The notes beneath the pieces were generated by a model that was not told the DNA's origin, did no database searches, and saw only the letters and a program-made list of their open reading frames with translations. Source: Balneolales bacterium (lineage in GTDB: Bacteria; Bacteroidota; Rhodothermia; Balneolales; Natronogracilivirgulaceae). Taken from it: a stretch of 12,782 bases of DNA. Every line of letters begins with the position of its first letter. The stretch's first letter is position 1. Below, one piece after another: positions 1 to 7,007 of this stretch. A program made the position numbers and the translations under genes. The DNA lies in NCBI GenBank assembly GCA_007131535.1, contig SLQI01000220.1, forward strand, positions 1 through 12,782, read 5' to 3'.

Positions 1-253
1 CGCTGAGCATACTAATTTACCTTACTGCCATTCTCAGCCTGGATTTTTGCCACGAATAAACGCGGAAACACAGGGATTTAAAATGATGGTATACCATCCA
101 GCCCGTAACGCAGTTTCTCTTTCCAACTGATAACTGTTAAATGTTTACTGATCACTGACATCATCTTTCCCCCAAAGCCCCAAAATATTGATTATATTCA
201 AACGGTATATCATGTAGAGCAAAGCAACTCACGCTCCGGTACGAATACACGAA
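1..253. other. Non-coding leader region upstream of the lipoprotein gene
   Basis: I find no convincing gene here. A stretch near 49-80 (beginning GCCACGAATAAACGCGG) has the look of dispersed 'CACGAA...AACACAG' intergenic repeats that I recall from many bacterial genomes. About 126-158 there are several close variants of an ACTGATAACTG / ACTGATCACTG word, another common intergenic low-complexity pattern. No good -35/-10 pair for the downstream gene stands out. The reverse-strand reading frame overlapping this region has no protein-like features. Confidence 0.5.
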
Positions 254-847
254 ATGCTGAACTTTCCTCATCATATCGCCGCTCTGATCATTGGCGTTAG
301 CTTGCTGCTTTCCTCCTGCAGCGTATTTGAAACCCGTGAGGCCGAAGAGCCGGATGATGGCTCCGGCACGCCATTTACAACACCCGTACAACCTTCGCAA
401 GTCGTGGAAAACCTGCAAAATGCGGTGGCGGATATGAATGTGCAGAACTATGAGCGGAGCATTACACAGGCGGGATTCAGGTATCAGCCGAATTCGGACT
501 CTCAAAGCTCCGATCCCGAATTATGGGCAAGCTGGGGAGAGGAAGAAGAGCTCGACTATTTTCGGAACATGGCTTCATCAGCATCCGGACTCTCCGGTCA
601 TCAGCTGCAGCTTGAAAATGTGAGCAGCAACCAGGAATCCGAAACCGAGTACCAATACGAGGCCGATTACGCGATCACTGTGGTGCACGACCGCGGCAAT
701 GACGTGGCCCCGACGGTGGCCCAGGGCAGAATGATCCTGTACATGGAGCGCGGAGAAGACGACCTGTGGGAAATTGTGGAGTGGTACGATTTCAGTGAGG
801 GCTCCGATTTTACCTGGAGTGATTTCCGGTCGACGTTTATTCAGTGA
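254..847 (+). CDS. Small secreted lipoprotein, possibly NTF2/SnoaL-like
   Basis: A 197-residue protein with a lipoprotein signal peptide: a short polar N-terminus, a hydrophobic stretch at residues 8-19, and a lipobox Leu-Ser-Ser-Cys with the acylated cysteine at 22. An acidic, Pro/Ser/Thr-rich linker (about 24-47) follows, then a region with Val-Val-Glu-Asn-Leu-Gln-Asn-Ala and Asn-Tyr-Glu-Arg-Ser. The C-terminus ends with alternating beta-like segments and Trp-Glu-Ile-Val-Glu-Trp-Tyr. That arrangement is reminiscent of NTF2-like lipoproteins I have seen in Bacteroidota and relatives; this is inference, not a firm family match. It should be exported, lipidated and membrane anchored. Its function is unknown. 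The ATG at 254 is used because the signal peptide begins there. No Shine-Dalgarno is visible and the upstream gene is outside the window. It converges on the helicase gene. Confidence 0.85.
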   Translation: MLNFPHHIAALIIGVSLLLSSCSVFETREAEEPDDGSGTPFTTPVQPSQVVENLQNAVADMNVQNYERSITQAGFRYQPNSDSQSSDPELWASWGEEEELDYFRNMASSASGLSGHQLQLENVSSNQESETEYQYEADYAITVVHDRGNDVAPTVAQGRMILYMERGEDDLWEIVEWYDFSEGSDFTWSDFRSTFIQ

Positions 848-1021
848 CGGGTGGGGTTGGTTGTTGGGGGATGCGCAGGTTCATCTCGGATTTTGTTCCG
901 GGAAAATTGAACTTGTCCTGCGAAAGAGTCGAAATCAGGCTGATAAAACTAAGCCAATCCTAAATTTATCAAACCTGAGTTCGATTATTCCTGCTATTTA
1001 GATACTTGCTTTAAGTGGTTG

Positions 1022-1186
1022 TAAATTTGTTGCTTATATTGTCCTTTCGTTCTTTTTGATTGATCAAAACCAAAAAAATCACCGCCGGTCGAGGGCCTCC
1101 CGGCCCCGGCCCGCTATCACCTCCGCGTCCCCGCGGATAATACCCCAAAAACGCCATCAGGTCTTTCGGACGCTGACGGGTTTTTT
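1022..1186 (+). ncRNA. Candidate small RNA or structured repeat
   Basis: A perfect TAnnTTTG match (TAAATTTG, 1022-1029) could act as a Bacteroidota-type -7 element, although no good -33 TTG lies at the usual distance. A transcript starting near 1036 would contain an A/T hairpin (1054-1069), two GC-only hairpins sharing the same TCCC loop (GGGCC/GGCCC at 1093-1106 and CCGCG/CGCGG at 1123-1136) and would end in the hairpin plus T6 at 1154-1186. The alternative is a dispersed intergenic repeat with no RNA function. I cannot tell these apart without comparative data. Confidence 0.3.
1154..1186 (+). terminator. Rho-independent terminator, possibly bidirectional
   Basis: CCATCAG (1154-1160) pairs with CTGACGG (1173-1179) with one mismatch, GTC pairs with GAC inside, and six T follow directly (1181-1186). 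On the opposite strand the hairpin is followed after two bases by five T, so it could also stop transcripts coming from the helicase gene. Confidence 0.55.
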
Positions 1187-1367
1187 AGATATTACCCTTT
1201 CATCAAACCGGGTTCTCCCTCCTCGCCGGTGCGGAATCTTTTTTTAACGCTCCACTACATCGATTTTCTTATCGGCTTTTCCTCGAAAGGCCGGACTCTT
1301 ATCATTCTTATTGCTTACACTCCGGTTTGTTTTCGTTAGCATGCAATTAGAATTGATCTCAGGTATC

Positions 1368-1413
1368 AAGCACAACACTGCCCGTTTCAGTAAAATCCGG
1401 CAGCATTGTGCTT
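1368..1413. terminator. Hairpin at the 3' end of the helicase gene
   Basis: AAGCACAACACTGCC (1368-1382) and GGCAGCATTGTGCTT (1399-1413) are inverted copies agreeing at 13 of 15 positions, with a 16-base loop. It lies 19 bases beyond the helicase stop codon. No T-run follows on the minus strand, so it may stabilise the 3' end rather than terminate intrinsically. Confidence 0.5.
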
Positions 1414-1432
1414 AAATTTCCCGGTTTTAGAA

Positions 1433-3169
1433 TCAGCTTCCGCCGAACAACGATTTAATTTTGCCCCAGACACCTTTCTTGCCGGCTTTTTCCAGTTTAT
1501 CCATGTCGGGACTTTTGACGTTGTCGATCAGCTCTTTGCGGCTGTCGGGCTTTCGGCCTCCTTTTTTCTCCTGAGCCGGTCCACGACGTTTTTTATGGGG
1601 AGGTGGTCCGCCTTTGCCTTTTGGAGGTCCGCTTTTGCGGCGGTTGTCATCGCCTTGCTTTTTGGGTCCTCTGCCTTTGGTGCCGGGTTTTCCCTTGGCC
1701 GGGGGTTTACCGGATGATTGCTGCTCGCCGTCCTGCCGGGGTTTTCCCTTTCCGCGGCTCTTTCCTTGCGGTTTTGGTGTGGATTGATCATCCCCCTGTT
1801 TTCCTTTCGATGGCTGATCGCCGCCTCGACGCTTGCGTCCGCCGCGCTTACCGCGTTTACGGTGTTGATTATTATCCTTCTCCTGCCGGGAGTCGGACTC
1901 CTCGTCCTGTTTTTTCCGGGAATCTTTACCCTGGGTTTTTCCTTTAGCAGGCCGGCCGTTTTTACGCGCTTTTTTCTGATCTTTGGAATCCGAGTCGTCT
2001 TTACCGCCTCGTCCGTAAGCAATTTCATCGGGCAGTTCCATCTTCTGGATTTTATCCCCGAGTTCCTTATAGATGTAGTGCATGTACCGGCGGTCCTGAC
2101 CCGAGACGAACGTAATGGCATCTCCGGTGGCTTCGGCCCGTGCGGTACGCCCTACCCGGTGGATGTAATCCTCGGTATCGTGCGGAACCGAATAGTTGAT
2201 GACGTGGGAGACGTTATCGATATCAATACCCCGGGCGATAACATCGGTGGCAACGATGATCTTATATTCATTTTTCCGGAATGCTTTTAGAGCAGCTTCC
2301 CGTTCTTCCTGGGTGCGGTCCCCGTGGATACTGGTTACATTGGCTCCCTTTTTTTGCAGCTCTTTGGCCAGCACATCAGCGTTTCGCTTGGTCGCGGTAA
2401 AGATGATGGCTGAGCTCCACTCCATCGTATCAAACAGATGCAGGGTAAGATCGAGTTTATCTCTTTCGTCCACATTGTAGACCTTCTGGCTGATGCCTTC
2501 GGCCGGCTTCATCGGTGAGATGTTAATGCGGACCGGATCAGACATCATGGTGTTGGCCAGCTGCTCGATTTTGGGCGGCATAGTTGCCGAAAACATCAGG
2601 TTTTGGCGCTTTTCCGGCAACTTTTTCAATATCGCCTTGATATCGGGGATGAAGCCCATATCGAGCATTCGGTCGGCTTCATCAAGGACGAGGAAGTCGA
2701 GCTGACTGAAGTCGATGGATTTAACTTTCATGAAATCCATCAACCGCCCCGGAGTGGCCGTAATGATATTTACATTGTTGGTGATGGCTTTTTCCTGGAC
2801 GCCCCAGTCTCCTCCGCCGTAGATCGTAGCGGTGGGGATATCGGCATGGTAGCCCATACTCCAGAATTGCTCATCAACCTGTTGAGCCAGTTCGCGGGTC
2901 GGGGTTATAATTAAAGCCTGAATGGCTTTTTTGCGGTTCTTGAAAACCTCGTTGAGGATCGGTATGGCAAAAGCTGCCGTTTTCCCGGTTCCGGTGGAGG
3001 CTGATGCGAGTATATTTTTGCCCTCCAGTATCAGAGGGATGCCTTTCTGCTGAATTTCAGTCGGCTTTTCAAAGCCTACATCTTTAAGGCCATCTAAAAC
3101 TTCCTGTGTGAGATTAAATTCAGAAAAGGAAGAAATTTCTTCTGTTACTGCGTTTTCTGCTTCTTTCAC
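1433..3169 (-). CDS. DEAD-box ATP-dependent RNA helicase with basic disordered tail
   Basis: A 578-residue RhlE-like RNA helicase that unwinds short RNA duplexes using ATP; the family acts in ribosome assembly, RNA decay and cold adaptation. The full motif set is visible: Q motif with Gln40, Walker A ASTGTGKT (57-64), PTREL (90-94), TPGR (139-142), DEAD (163-166), SAT (194-196), ARGID (312-316) and HRVGRTAR (337-344). From about 385 to 545 the chain is Lys/Gly/Arg/Gln-rich, low complexity and surely disordered, probably for RNA binding. It ends in a short Trp-Gly-Lys-Ile-Lys-Ser-Leu-Phe segment that could form an amphipathic helix. The start is a GTG at 3167-3169; no upstream ATG exists in frame before a stop, and the next internal Met lies beyond motif Ia. 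A weak GAGAAA precedes it. The specific paralogue (RhlE, CsdA or DbpA) cannot be assigned from sequence alone. Confidence 0.95.
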   Translation of the reverse strand: MKEAENAVTEEISSFSEFNLTQEVLDGLKDVGFEKPTEIQQKGIPLILEGKNILASASTGTGKTAAFAIPILNEVFKNRKKAIQALIITPTRELAQQVDEQFWSMGYHADIPTATIYGGGDWGVQEKAITNNVNIITATPGRLMDFMKVKSIDFSQLDFLVLDEADRMLDMGFIPDIKAILKKLPEKRQNLMFSATMPPKIEQLANTMMSDPVRINISPMKPAEGISQKVYNVDERDKLDLTLHLFDTMEWSSAIIFTATKRNADVLAKELQKKGANVTSIHGDRTQEEREAALKAFRKNEYKIIVATDVIARGIDIDNVSHVINYSVPHDTEDYIHRVGRTARAEATGDAITFVSGQDRRYMHYIYKELGDKIQKMELPDEIAYGRGGKDDSDSKDQKKARKNGRPAKGKTQGKDSRKKQDEESDSRQEKDNNQHRKRGKRGGRKRRGGDQPSKGKQGDDQSTPKPQGKSRGKGKPRQDGEQQSSGKPPAKGKPGTKGRGPKKQGDDNRRKSGPPKGKGGPPPHKKRRGPAQEKKGGRKPDSRKELIDNVKSPDMDKLEKAGKKGVWGKIKSLFGGS

Positions 3170-3627
3170 TTGTACAATTTCTCTTTTGGATTAAAAAATT
3201 CGCGCGCCACAGCCCTTCTGTTGCCTCTATTAGTTGGATAAATGTAAGGCGGCGTCGCTGCGTTTAGTCAGAAATCCTTTGCCCGGCAGAAAAATATGCG
3301 GCGATCTATTTACTATTATATAAGTGACAAATGTTCTGATGAAGATGAATCTCTTAATAACAGTTCAACTCAATATGCCGCGGATTGATCGTCAATCGTA
3401 CATCATACCGAATTAGGCCTGCCGGTAATTCAAAGGGAGACAGTTTCCGGTTTGGAAAAGAACAATTATAAAATTAATAAATGTAATTCGGGTGAGTATA
3501 TCGGTATCACAACCTTTTAAATTACGGTTCCTAAGAAAATATCACCAGACAGAACCTCAATTAATAAGAAAGGAGCCGATTTAATCAACCCGATATCCTA
3601 CCCAATAACGCATTTGAGTACACTCTC
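3170..3627. other. 458-base intergenic region between helicase and CPBP genes
   Basis: Both flanking genes lie on the minus strand, so this holds the helicase promoter/leader and the 3' end of the protease gene. I see no protein-like frame and no tRNA. On the minus strand a TATAAT hexamer occurs at 3320-3315 with only a weak TTCATC 17 bases before it. If used, the helicase mRNA would carry a leader of about 140 bases, as is common for cold-inducible helicases elsewhere. An AAGGAG-like word near 3570 has no start codon at a useful distance. Confidence 0.5.
3315..3343 (-). promoter_or_regulatory. Weak candidate promoter for the helicase gene
   Basis: On the minus strand TTCATC (3343-3338), a 17-base spacer and a perfect TATAAT (3320-3315). 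The -35 matches the consensus at only three positions, and the site is about 146 bases before the GTG start. Confidence 0.25.
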
Positions 3628-4590
3628 TTATCCATTACCTTGATTTTGCTGTGTATCCAGGATTTCAGGTGGTTGTGTAAAGGTCGGTGACGCCTCCGGG
3701 GCCGGTAGCTGCCGGTAATAATACAATACCACAAAGATGAGCAGGATGATCATCAAGCTACCGGTTATGCCGCCTTCCGGACCGAACCGGTCTCCGGTAA
3801 TCCACTCCGGCCCTTCAATGATTAGTTGAATCACCGACTCTCTGGGCGGATTGCCGCTGACCGGAAAACCAAACAGCCCCCCCTGGAAAAAATTCCAGCT
3901 GAAATGCAGGCCGATCGGTAAAGCGAGGCTGTTGGTAAGAATATAGGGCAGCCCCAGCAGCACACCGGCCAGTGCGATATTGAATGTGGAAATCCAGGTG
4001 GCGTAGGGGTTCCAGGCATGCATCAACCCGAAAAATATTGCGGTGATCATCACGGCAGAAAAAGCGGCTGTACTGTTATCAATCGAACCCGTACGGAGGC
4101 CCTCGGCCAGGTTTTTGGTCTGATAACCCCGGAATAACAATTCCTCATAAAACCCGACTGCGAGCATCATCAAAAAATAGCCGCTAAGGGTGATCAGATA
4201 GTGGTTATTTTGCGATCGCTCCCAGCCCCAGCCGTTGAATTCAGCCCAGCCGGTGCCGAGATAGATTAAGAACAGCGCAAGCATGGCTGCCAGACCGAGG
4301 ATCGTACCGAACAAAAAATCCCGTCCCCACGAGGCGGAAAGCGATAGTCCGTACTCACTCAGCTTTCGGCGGTCGAACAGGCTGGCTGCAATCCATACAC
4401 TTAGCGTGATGATTCCTCCGTAGACAATATATAGCAGATGACCACTGCCCGGCCATCCGCTTAATGCGACCTGCCAGAAGGTGAGAAGCAGAATCAGCAC
4501 GAAAACCTGTAAGGCCAGCCGCCATCCGGCGCGGGGTCTGCCGTCCCCGGGATTTACGAAAACGGACCATCGGGATTCGATGTCACCCAT
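3628..4590 (-). CDS. CPBP family intramembrane glutamic protease
   Basis: A 320-residue polytopic membrane protein of the CPBP/Abi (CAAX-protease-like, Rce1-related) family. The three family motifs are present: Glu-Glu-x3-Arg as EELLFR (149-154), Phe-x3-His as FGLMH (187-191), and His-x3-Asn as HFSWN (229-233). These supply the catalytic glutamates, histidines and asparagine inside the membrane. Hydrophobic segments lie at about 27-45, 52-72, 92-112, 133-150, 175-192, 203-220 and 277-292. The C-terminal tail is Pro/Gln-rich and probably cytoplasmic. Family members process peptides or prenylated proteins or act in self-immunity and stress; the substrate here is unknown and no bacteriocin gene is nearby. 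The ATG at 4588-4590 lacks a Shine-Dalgarno. It is divergent from the SRAP gene, with 171 bases between them. Confidence 0.9.
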   Translation of the reverse strand: MGDIESRWSVFVNPGDGRPRAGWRLALQVFVLILLLTFWQVALSGWPGSGHLLYIVYGGIITLSVWIAASLFDRRKLSEYGLSLSASWGRDFLFGTILGLAAMLALFLIYLGTGWAEFNGWGWERSQNNHYLITLSGYFLMMLAVGFYEELLFRGYQTKNLAEGLRTGSIDNSTAAFSAVMITAIFFGLMHAWNPYATWISTFNIALAGVLLGLPYILTNSLALPIGLHFSWNFFQGGLFGFPVSGNPPRESVIQLIIEGPEWITGDRFGPEGGITGSLMIILLIFVVLYYYRQLPAPEASPTFTQPPEILDTQQNQGNG

Positions 4591-4593
4591 AAG

Positions 4594-4622
4594 AGTATAT
4601 GATTTGCAGTTTTATTTGCTAA
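4594..4622 (-). promoter_or_regulatory. Candidate sigma-70-like promoter of the CPBP gene
   Basis: On the minus strand TTAGCA (4622-4617), a 17-base spacer and TATACT (4599-4594), 4/6 and 5/6 matches. The -10 box ends only three bases before the ATG, which implies a leaderless or nearly leaderless message if this is the true promoter. Confidence 0.35.
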
Positions 4623-4675
4623 TTTTACCCGGCAAAACATTATGGCGTAAAGCCAATGCCGTGTTGCGGAACGGT

Positions 4676-4683
4676 TAGATTTG
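4676..4683 (+). promoter_or_regulatory. TAnnTTTG -7-like element upstream of SRAP gene
   Basis: TAGATTTG is a perfect match to the Bacteroidota -7 consensus, 78 bases before the SRAP start. No TTG lies at the usual distance upstream, so support is partial. It is an alternative to the promoter candidate at 4728-4757. Confidence 0.2.
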
Positions 4684-4727
4684 GTTTAAGCTTGTTGCTT
4701 TAAGTGAAATTACCATAGCGCGAAGTT

Positions 4728-4757
4728 TTGACCCGCTAATGATAAAGTAAATAATAT
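4728..4757 (+). promoter_or_regulatory. Candidate sigma-70-like promoter of the SRAP gene
   Basis: TTGACC (4728-4733), an 18-base spacer and TAATAT (4752-4757). Only four T separate the -10 from the ATG, again suggesting a leaderless message. There is no Shine-Dalgarno before the start. Confidence 0.35.
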
Positions 4758-4761
4758 TTTT

Positions 4762-5448
4762 ATGTGTAGAAGATATGCCTTGTACTCGGGTAAGAAGGAA
4801 ATTGAAGAACATTTCGGAGCAGAGACCCGTGAACATGCCGAGGACAGCTATCAGCCCAGGTACAATGTTGCCCCGGGGGAAATAATGCCTGTGGTTTTGA
4901 TGAGTAAAACCAGGGAAAAAGGAGTCGGCGCCCTGCAGTGGGGGCTTATTCCACGGGAGGCACCGGATGACTCGGCGGCCCGGGAACTTTTTAACGCTCC
5001 AAGTGAAGAGTTACCCAAAAAAGCGGAATTCAAGAAGCCGTTTCAACGGAAGCGCTGCATCATCCCGGCCAACGGTTTTTTTGAATGGAAGCAGTTGGAT
5101 AGTGTGAGCTTGCCGTTTTATATCCGCCTGCTCAACCGGGAGTTGTTTGGTATCGCCGGGCTGTTTGATAAATGGGAATCCCCGGATGGTGAGGTGCGAT
5201 ACACTTACACCATCGTAACCACACCGGCCAATGCACTGGTTCAGCCGCTTCATACACGGATGCCGGCCATCCTGCAACCGGAAGATTATGACTTCTGGCT
5301 CGATCCCATGAACTCCGACCCGGAGGAGCTGAACGAGCTGCTTCAACCGTATCCGACCGAAGAAATGGCTACCTACCGGGTCACCAACAAAGTGAATTCG
5401 GAGGAAAGCCAGGGTGAGGAACTCATACTGCCGGTTATGGAAAAATAA
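4762..5448 (+). CDS. SRAP-domain protein (YedK/HMCES family, abasic-site DNA-protein crosslink)
   Basis: A 228-residue SOS response-associated peptidase family protein. Members remove the initiator Met, then Cys2 forms a thiazolidine crosslink with an abasic site in single-stranded DNA, shielding it during replication. All key residues are visible: Met-Cys at 1-2, Asn78 in FNAPSE, Glu108 in GFFEWK, and His164 in HTRMPAI, equivalent to the Cys2, Asn75, Glu105 and His160 of E. coli YedK. Length is normal for the family. The ATG at 4762 must be the true start because the catalytic Cys has to be residue 2. The gene appears monocistronic, divergent from the CPBP gene. No E. coli-type LexA box (CTGT-N8-ACAG) is seen upstream, so SOS control is not supported here. 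Confidence 0.95.
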   Translation: MCRRYALYSGKKEIEEHFGAETREHAEDSYQPRYNVAPGEIMPVVLMSKTREKGVGALQWGLIPREAPDDSAARELFNAPSEELPKKAEFKKPFQRKRCIIPANGFFEWKQLDSVSLPFYIRLLNRELFGIAGLFDKWESPDGEVRYTYTIVTTPANALVQPLHTRMPAILQPEDYDFWLDPMNSDPEELNELLQPYPTEEMATYRVTNKVNSEESQGEELILPVMEK

Positions 5449-5806
5449 ATTCCTGCCGGGTAGAAGAGCTTACGCTTTATTGTGTAGATTGGTCATTATC
5501 CTGACTAATTCAACGTTATAATTTCAGTATTTTTCCGCACCGCACGCAGAGGTAAATTTCATCGAAATTTTCCTATGATTTCAGGGTTATAACAACCGAA
5601 ATCTGGCAGTCAGCCCCGAGCGAAGTATTATTTAGTGTCTGTAAGAAAACGCCAATATCGGCGTTCCGCTCGTCCCAAAAATGCTCATGTACGCTCTGTA
5701 CACTGTGCTTTTTGGGAGCTTCGCGCGCCTTGATCCTGGCGTTTTCTTACGACACTACCACTTTTCTTACAGGCACTAATTAAAAATTTTTTAGTTTTAT
5801 GATTAT
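5449..5806. other. 358-base intergenic region carrying a MITE-like element
   Basis: No protein-like frame. It contains a small perfect dyad (AAATTTC-ATC-GAAATTT, 5554-5570), too AT-rich to be a good terminator, and the 5632-5779 inverted-repeat element listed separately. The last 27 bases before bshA are strongly A/T-rich and include TATGAT (5798-5803) three bases before the ATG. Confidence 0.7.
5632..5779. mobile_element. MITE-like inverted-repeat element with duplicated right end
   Basis: TTAGTGTCTGTAAGAAAA (5632-5649) is repeated inverted at 5762-5779 with 17 of 18 bases matching. A second, inner right end at 5737-5757 matches the left arm (5633-5654) over about 21 bases with a single one-base gap. 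The interior also folds: AACGCC/GGCGTT (5648-5665), CCCAAAAA/TTTTTGGG (5674-5681 and 5709-5716) and TGTAC/GTACA around the centre (5688-5702). There is no transposase and no coding capacity. T/A-rich flanks would allow a TA target duplication, but this cannot be proved from one copy. A structured RNA or attachment-like site is the alternative. Confidence 0.6.
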
Positions 5807-6958
5807 ATGAATATCGCAATTGTAGGCTATCCCACATACGGGGGAAGCGGGGTGGTTGCAACCGAACTTGGAAAAGGGTTGGCCCATCGAGGCCATAATG
5901 TCCATTTTCTCAGCTATGCCCTGCCCCAGCGCCTGGACAGTATCGAGGCCAATATTTCCTTCCATGAAGTTTCGGTAAACGTTTATCCGTTGTTCCAGTA
6001 TCCGCCTTACGATCTTGCTCTGGCCAGCTATATGGTTAACCTTGTAGAGCATTCGGATATAGATATTTTCCATGTTCACTATGCGATTCCCCATGCCACC
6101 AGCGCTTTTCTGGCTAAGCAGATACTCGGTGAAAAAGGCAGGAATGTGCCGATTATCACCACGCTGCACGGCACGGATATAACGATTGTGGGAAGCGATC
6201 CGAATTATACGCCGGTGGTTGAGTTTTCAATTAATCAGAGTAACGGTGTCACGGCGGTGTCGGAATATTTGCGGGATGAAACCTACAAGCGATTTAAAAT
6301 TACCAACGAAATAGAGGTGATCCCAAACTTTGTGGATATTGACCGGTTCCGTAAATCGGACAAGGAGCATTTCCGGAAAGCCCTGTGTCCCGACGGTGAA
6401 AAAATCGTGGTGCACGTCAGTAATTTCCGCAAAGTTAAACGTGTAACGGATGTAGTCGAAGTCTTCTCCCGAATCCGGGATAGCGGAGTGGATGCTAAAC
6501 TGCTGCTGGTCGGCGACGGCCCGGAGCGGCAAAATGTGGAAGCCAAATGCCGTGAGCTTGAGGTTTGCGCGGATTGCCGTTTTCTCGGAAAACAGGAAAA
6601 GGTCGAAGAAATACTATCAATCTCCGATCTGTTTTTAATGCCTTCGGGATCGGAAACCTTCGGCCTTGCAGCCCTGGAAGCGATGAGCTGCAGTGTTCCT
6701 GTGATCAGCTCCAATATTGGCGGGCTGCCTTACCTCAACCTCCATGAAGAGACCGGCTATGTGTGTGAACTGGGTGATATCGAGGCGATGAGTAACTATG
6801 CCATCAAGTTGTTGAAGGATGAGAAGCTGCACAACCGCTTATCGGACAATGCCCGTAAACGCGCCGAATACTTTGAACAGGGCAAAGTGGTAGAGCAATA
6901 CGAGGCGTTTTATGAAAGAATCCGGGAAGAGATGCATGCGGGAATAAGCGGTTCGTAG
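5807..6958 (+). CDS. bshA: N-acetyl-alpha-D-glucosaminyl L-malate synthase (BshA)
   Basis: A 383-residue GT4 retaining glycosyltransferase. BshA transfers GlcNAc from UDP-GlcNAc to L-malate, the first step of bacillithiol synthesis, in the cytosol. The N-terminal Rossmann domain begins with GYPTYGGSGVVATELG (7-22), close to the conserved BshA glycine loop. HGTD (121-124) and NFVDIDRF (174-181) are typical, the latter starting the second domain. The C-terminal UDP-binding domain has GDGPE (236-240) and the E-x7-E pair Glu283/Glu291 in SETFGLAALEAM. Length fits the family (about 375-385). There is no Shine-Dalgarno before the ATG at 5807. bshB and bshC are not in the window, so the pathway must be completed elsewhere. 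An inverted-repeat element ends 27 bases upstream and may carry or disrupt its promoter. A general GT4 enzyme is the alternative, but the N-terminal motif favours BshA strongly. Confidence 0.92.
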   Translation: MNIAIVGYPTYGGSGVVATELGKGLAHRGHNVHFLSYALPQRLDSIEANISFHEVSVNVYPLFQYPPYDLALASYMVNLVEHSDIDIFHVHYAIPHATSAFLAKQILGEKGRNVPIITTLHGTDITIVGSDPNYTPVVEFSINQSNGVTAVSEYLRDETYKRFKITNEIEVIPNFVDIDRFRKSDKEHFRKALCPDGEKIVVHVSNFRKVKRVTDVVEVFSRIRDSGVDAKLLLVGDGPERQNVEAKCRELEVCADCRFLGKQEKVEEILSISDLFLMPSGSETFGLAALEAMSCSVPVISSNIGGLPYLNLHEETGYVCELGDIEAMSNYAIKLLKDEKLHNRLSDNARKRAEYFEQGKVVEQYEAFYERIREEMHAGISGS

Positions 6959-7007
6959 TTTATGGAGAGTGAGGGAGTGGATTTTGAGCTTTGAGGGTTT
7001 GTATACC

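Larger units (their letters stand above)
848..1432. other. Long convergent intergenic region with structured GC-rich block
   Basis: No protein-like frame is convincing in these 585 bases. Contents in order: a G-rich run right after the lipoprotein stop (849-870), AT-rich DNA to about 1040, a TTTTGAT/ATCAAAA short hairpin (about 1054-1069), a block with extreme GC content (47 of 60 bases at 1081-1140), a terminator-like hairpin with six T (1154-1186), a T7 run near 1232-1238, a short hairpin GGCTTTTC/GAAAGGCC (1274-1292), and a 15-base-arm hairpin (1368-1413) just downstream of the helicase stop. Confidence 0.7.

Noticed and set aside
161..505. Minus-strand open frame overlapping the lipoprotein start
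   Set aside because: No recognisable motif, opposite to a convincing signal peptide and lipobox.
1056..1247. Plus-strand 63-codon frame in the GC-rich block
   Set aside because: The reading is Arg/Pro/Ser-rich, runs through hairpins and a terminator-like T6, and has no ribosome site.
1718..2290. Long plus-strand open frame antisense to the helicase
   Set aside because: Its hydrophobic Leu/Phe/Val-rich reading is the expected complement of the Lys/Gly/Arg-rich helicase tail; the minus-strand frame has all helicase motifs.
4591..4761. LexA box between the CPBP and SRAP genes
   Set aside because: No CTGT-N8-ACAG or other clear dyad was found, despite the SOS association of the SRAP family.
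3628..5448. CPBP protease plus SRAP as a defence pair
   Set aside because: The genes are divergent with separate promoters and both families are widespread housekeeping types; nothing else nearby suggests a defence island.
5554..5570. Terminator for the SRAP gene
   Set aside because: AAATTTC-ATC-GAAATTT is a perfect dyad but has only one G-C pair per arm and no T-run after it; it could at best be a protein-binding site.
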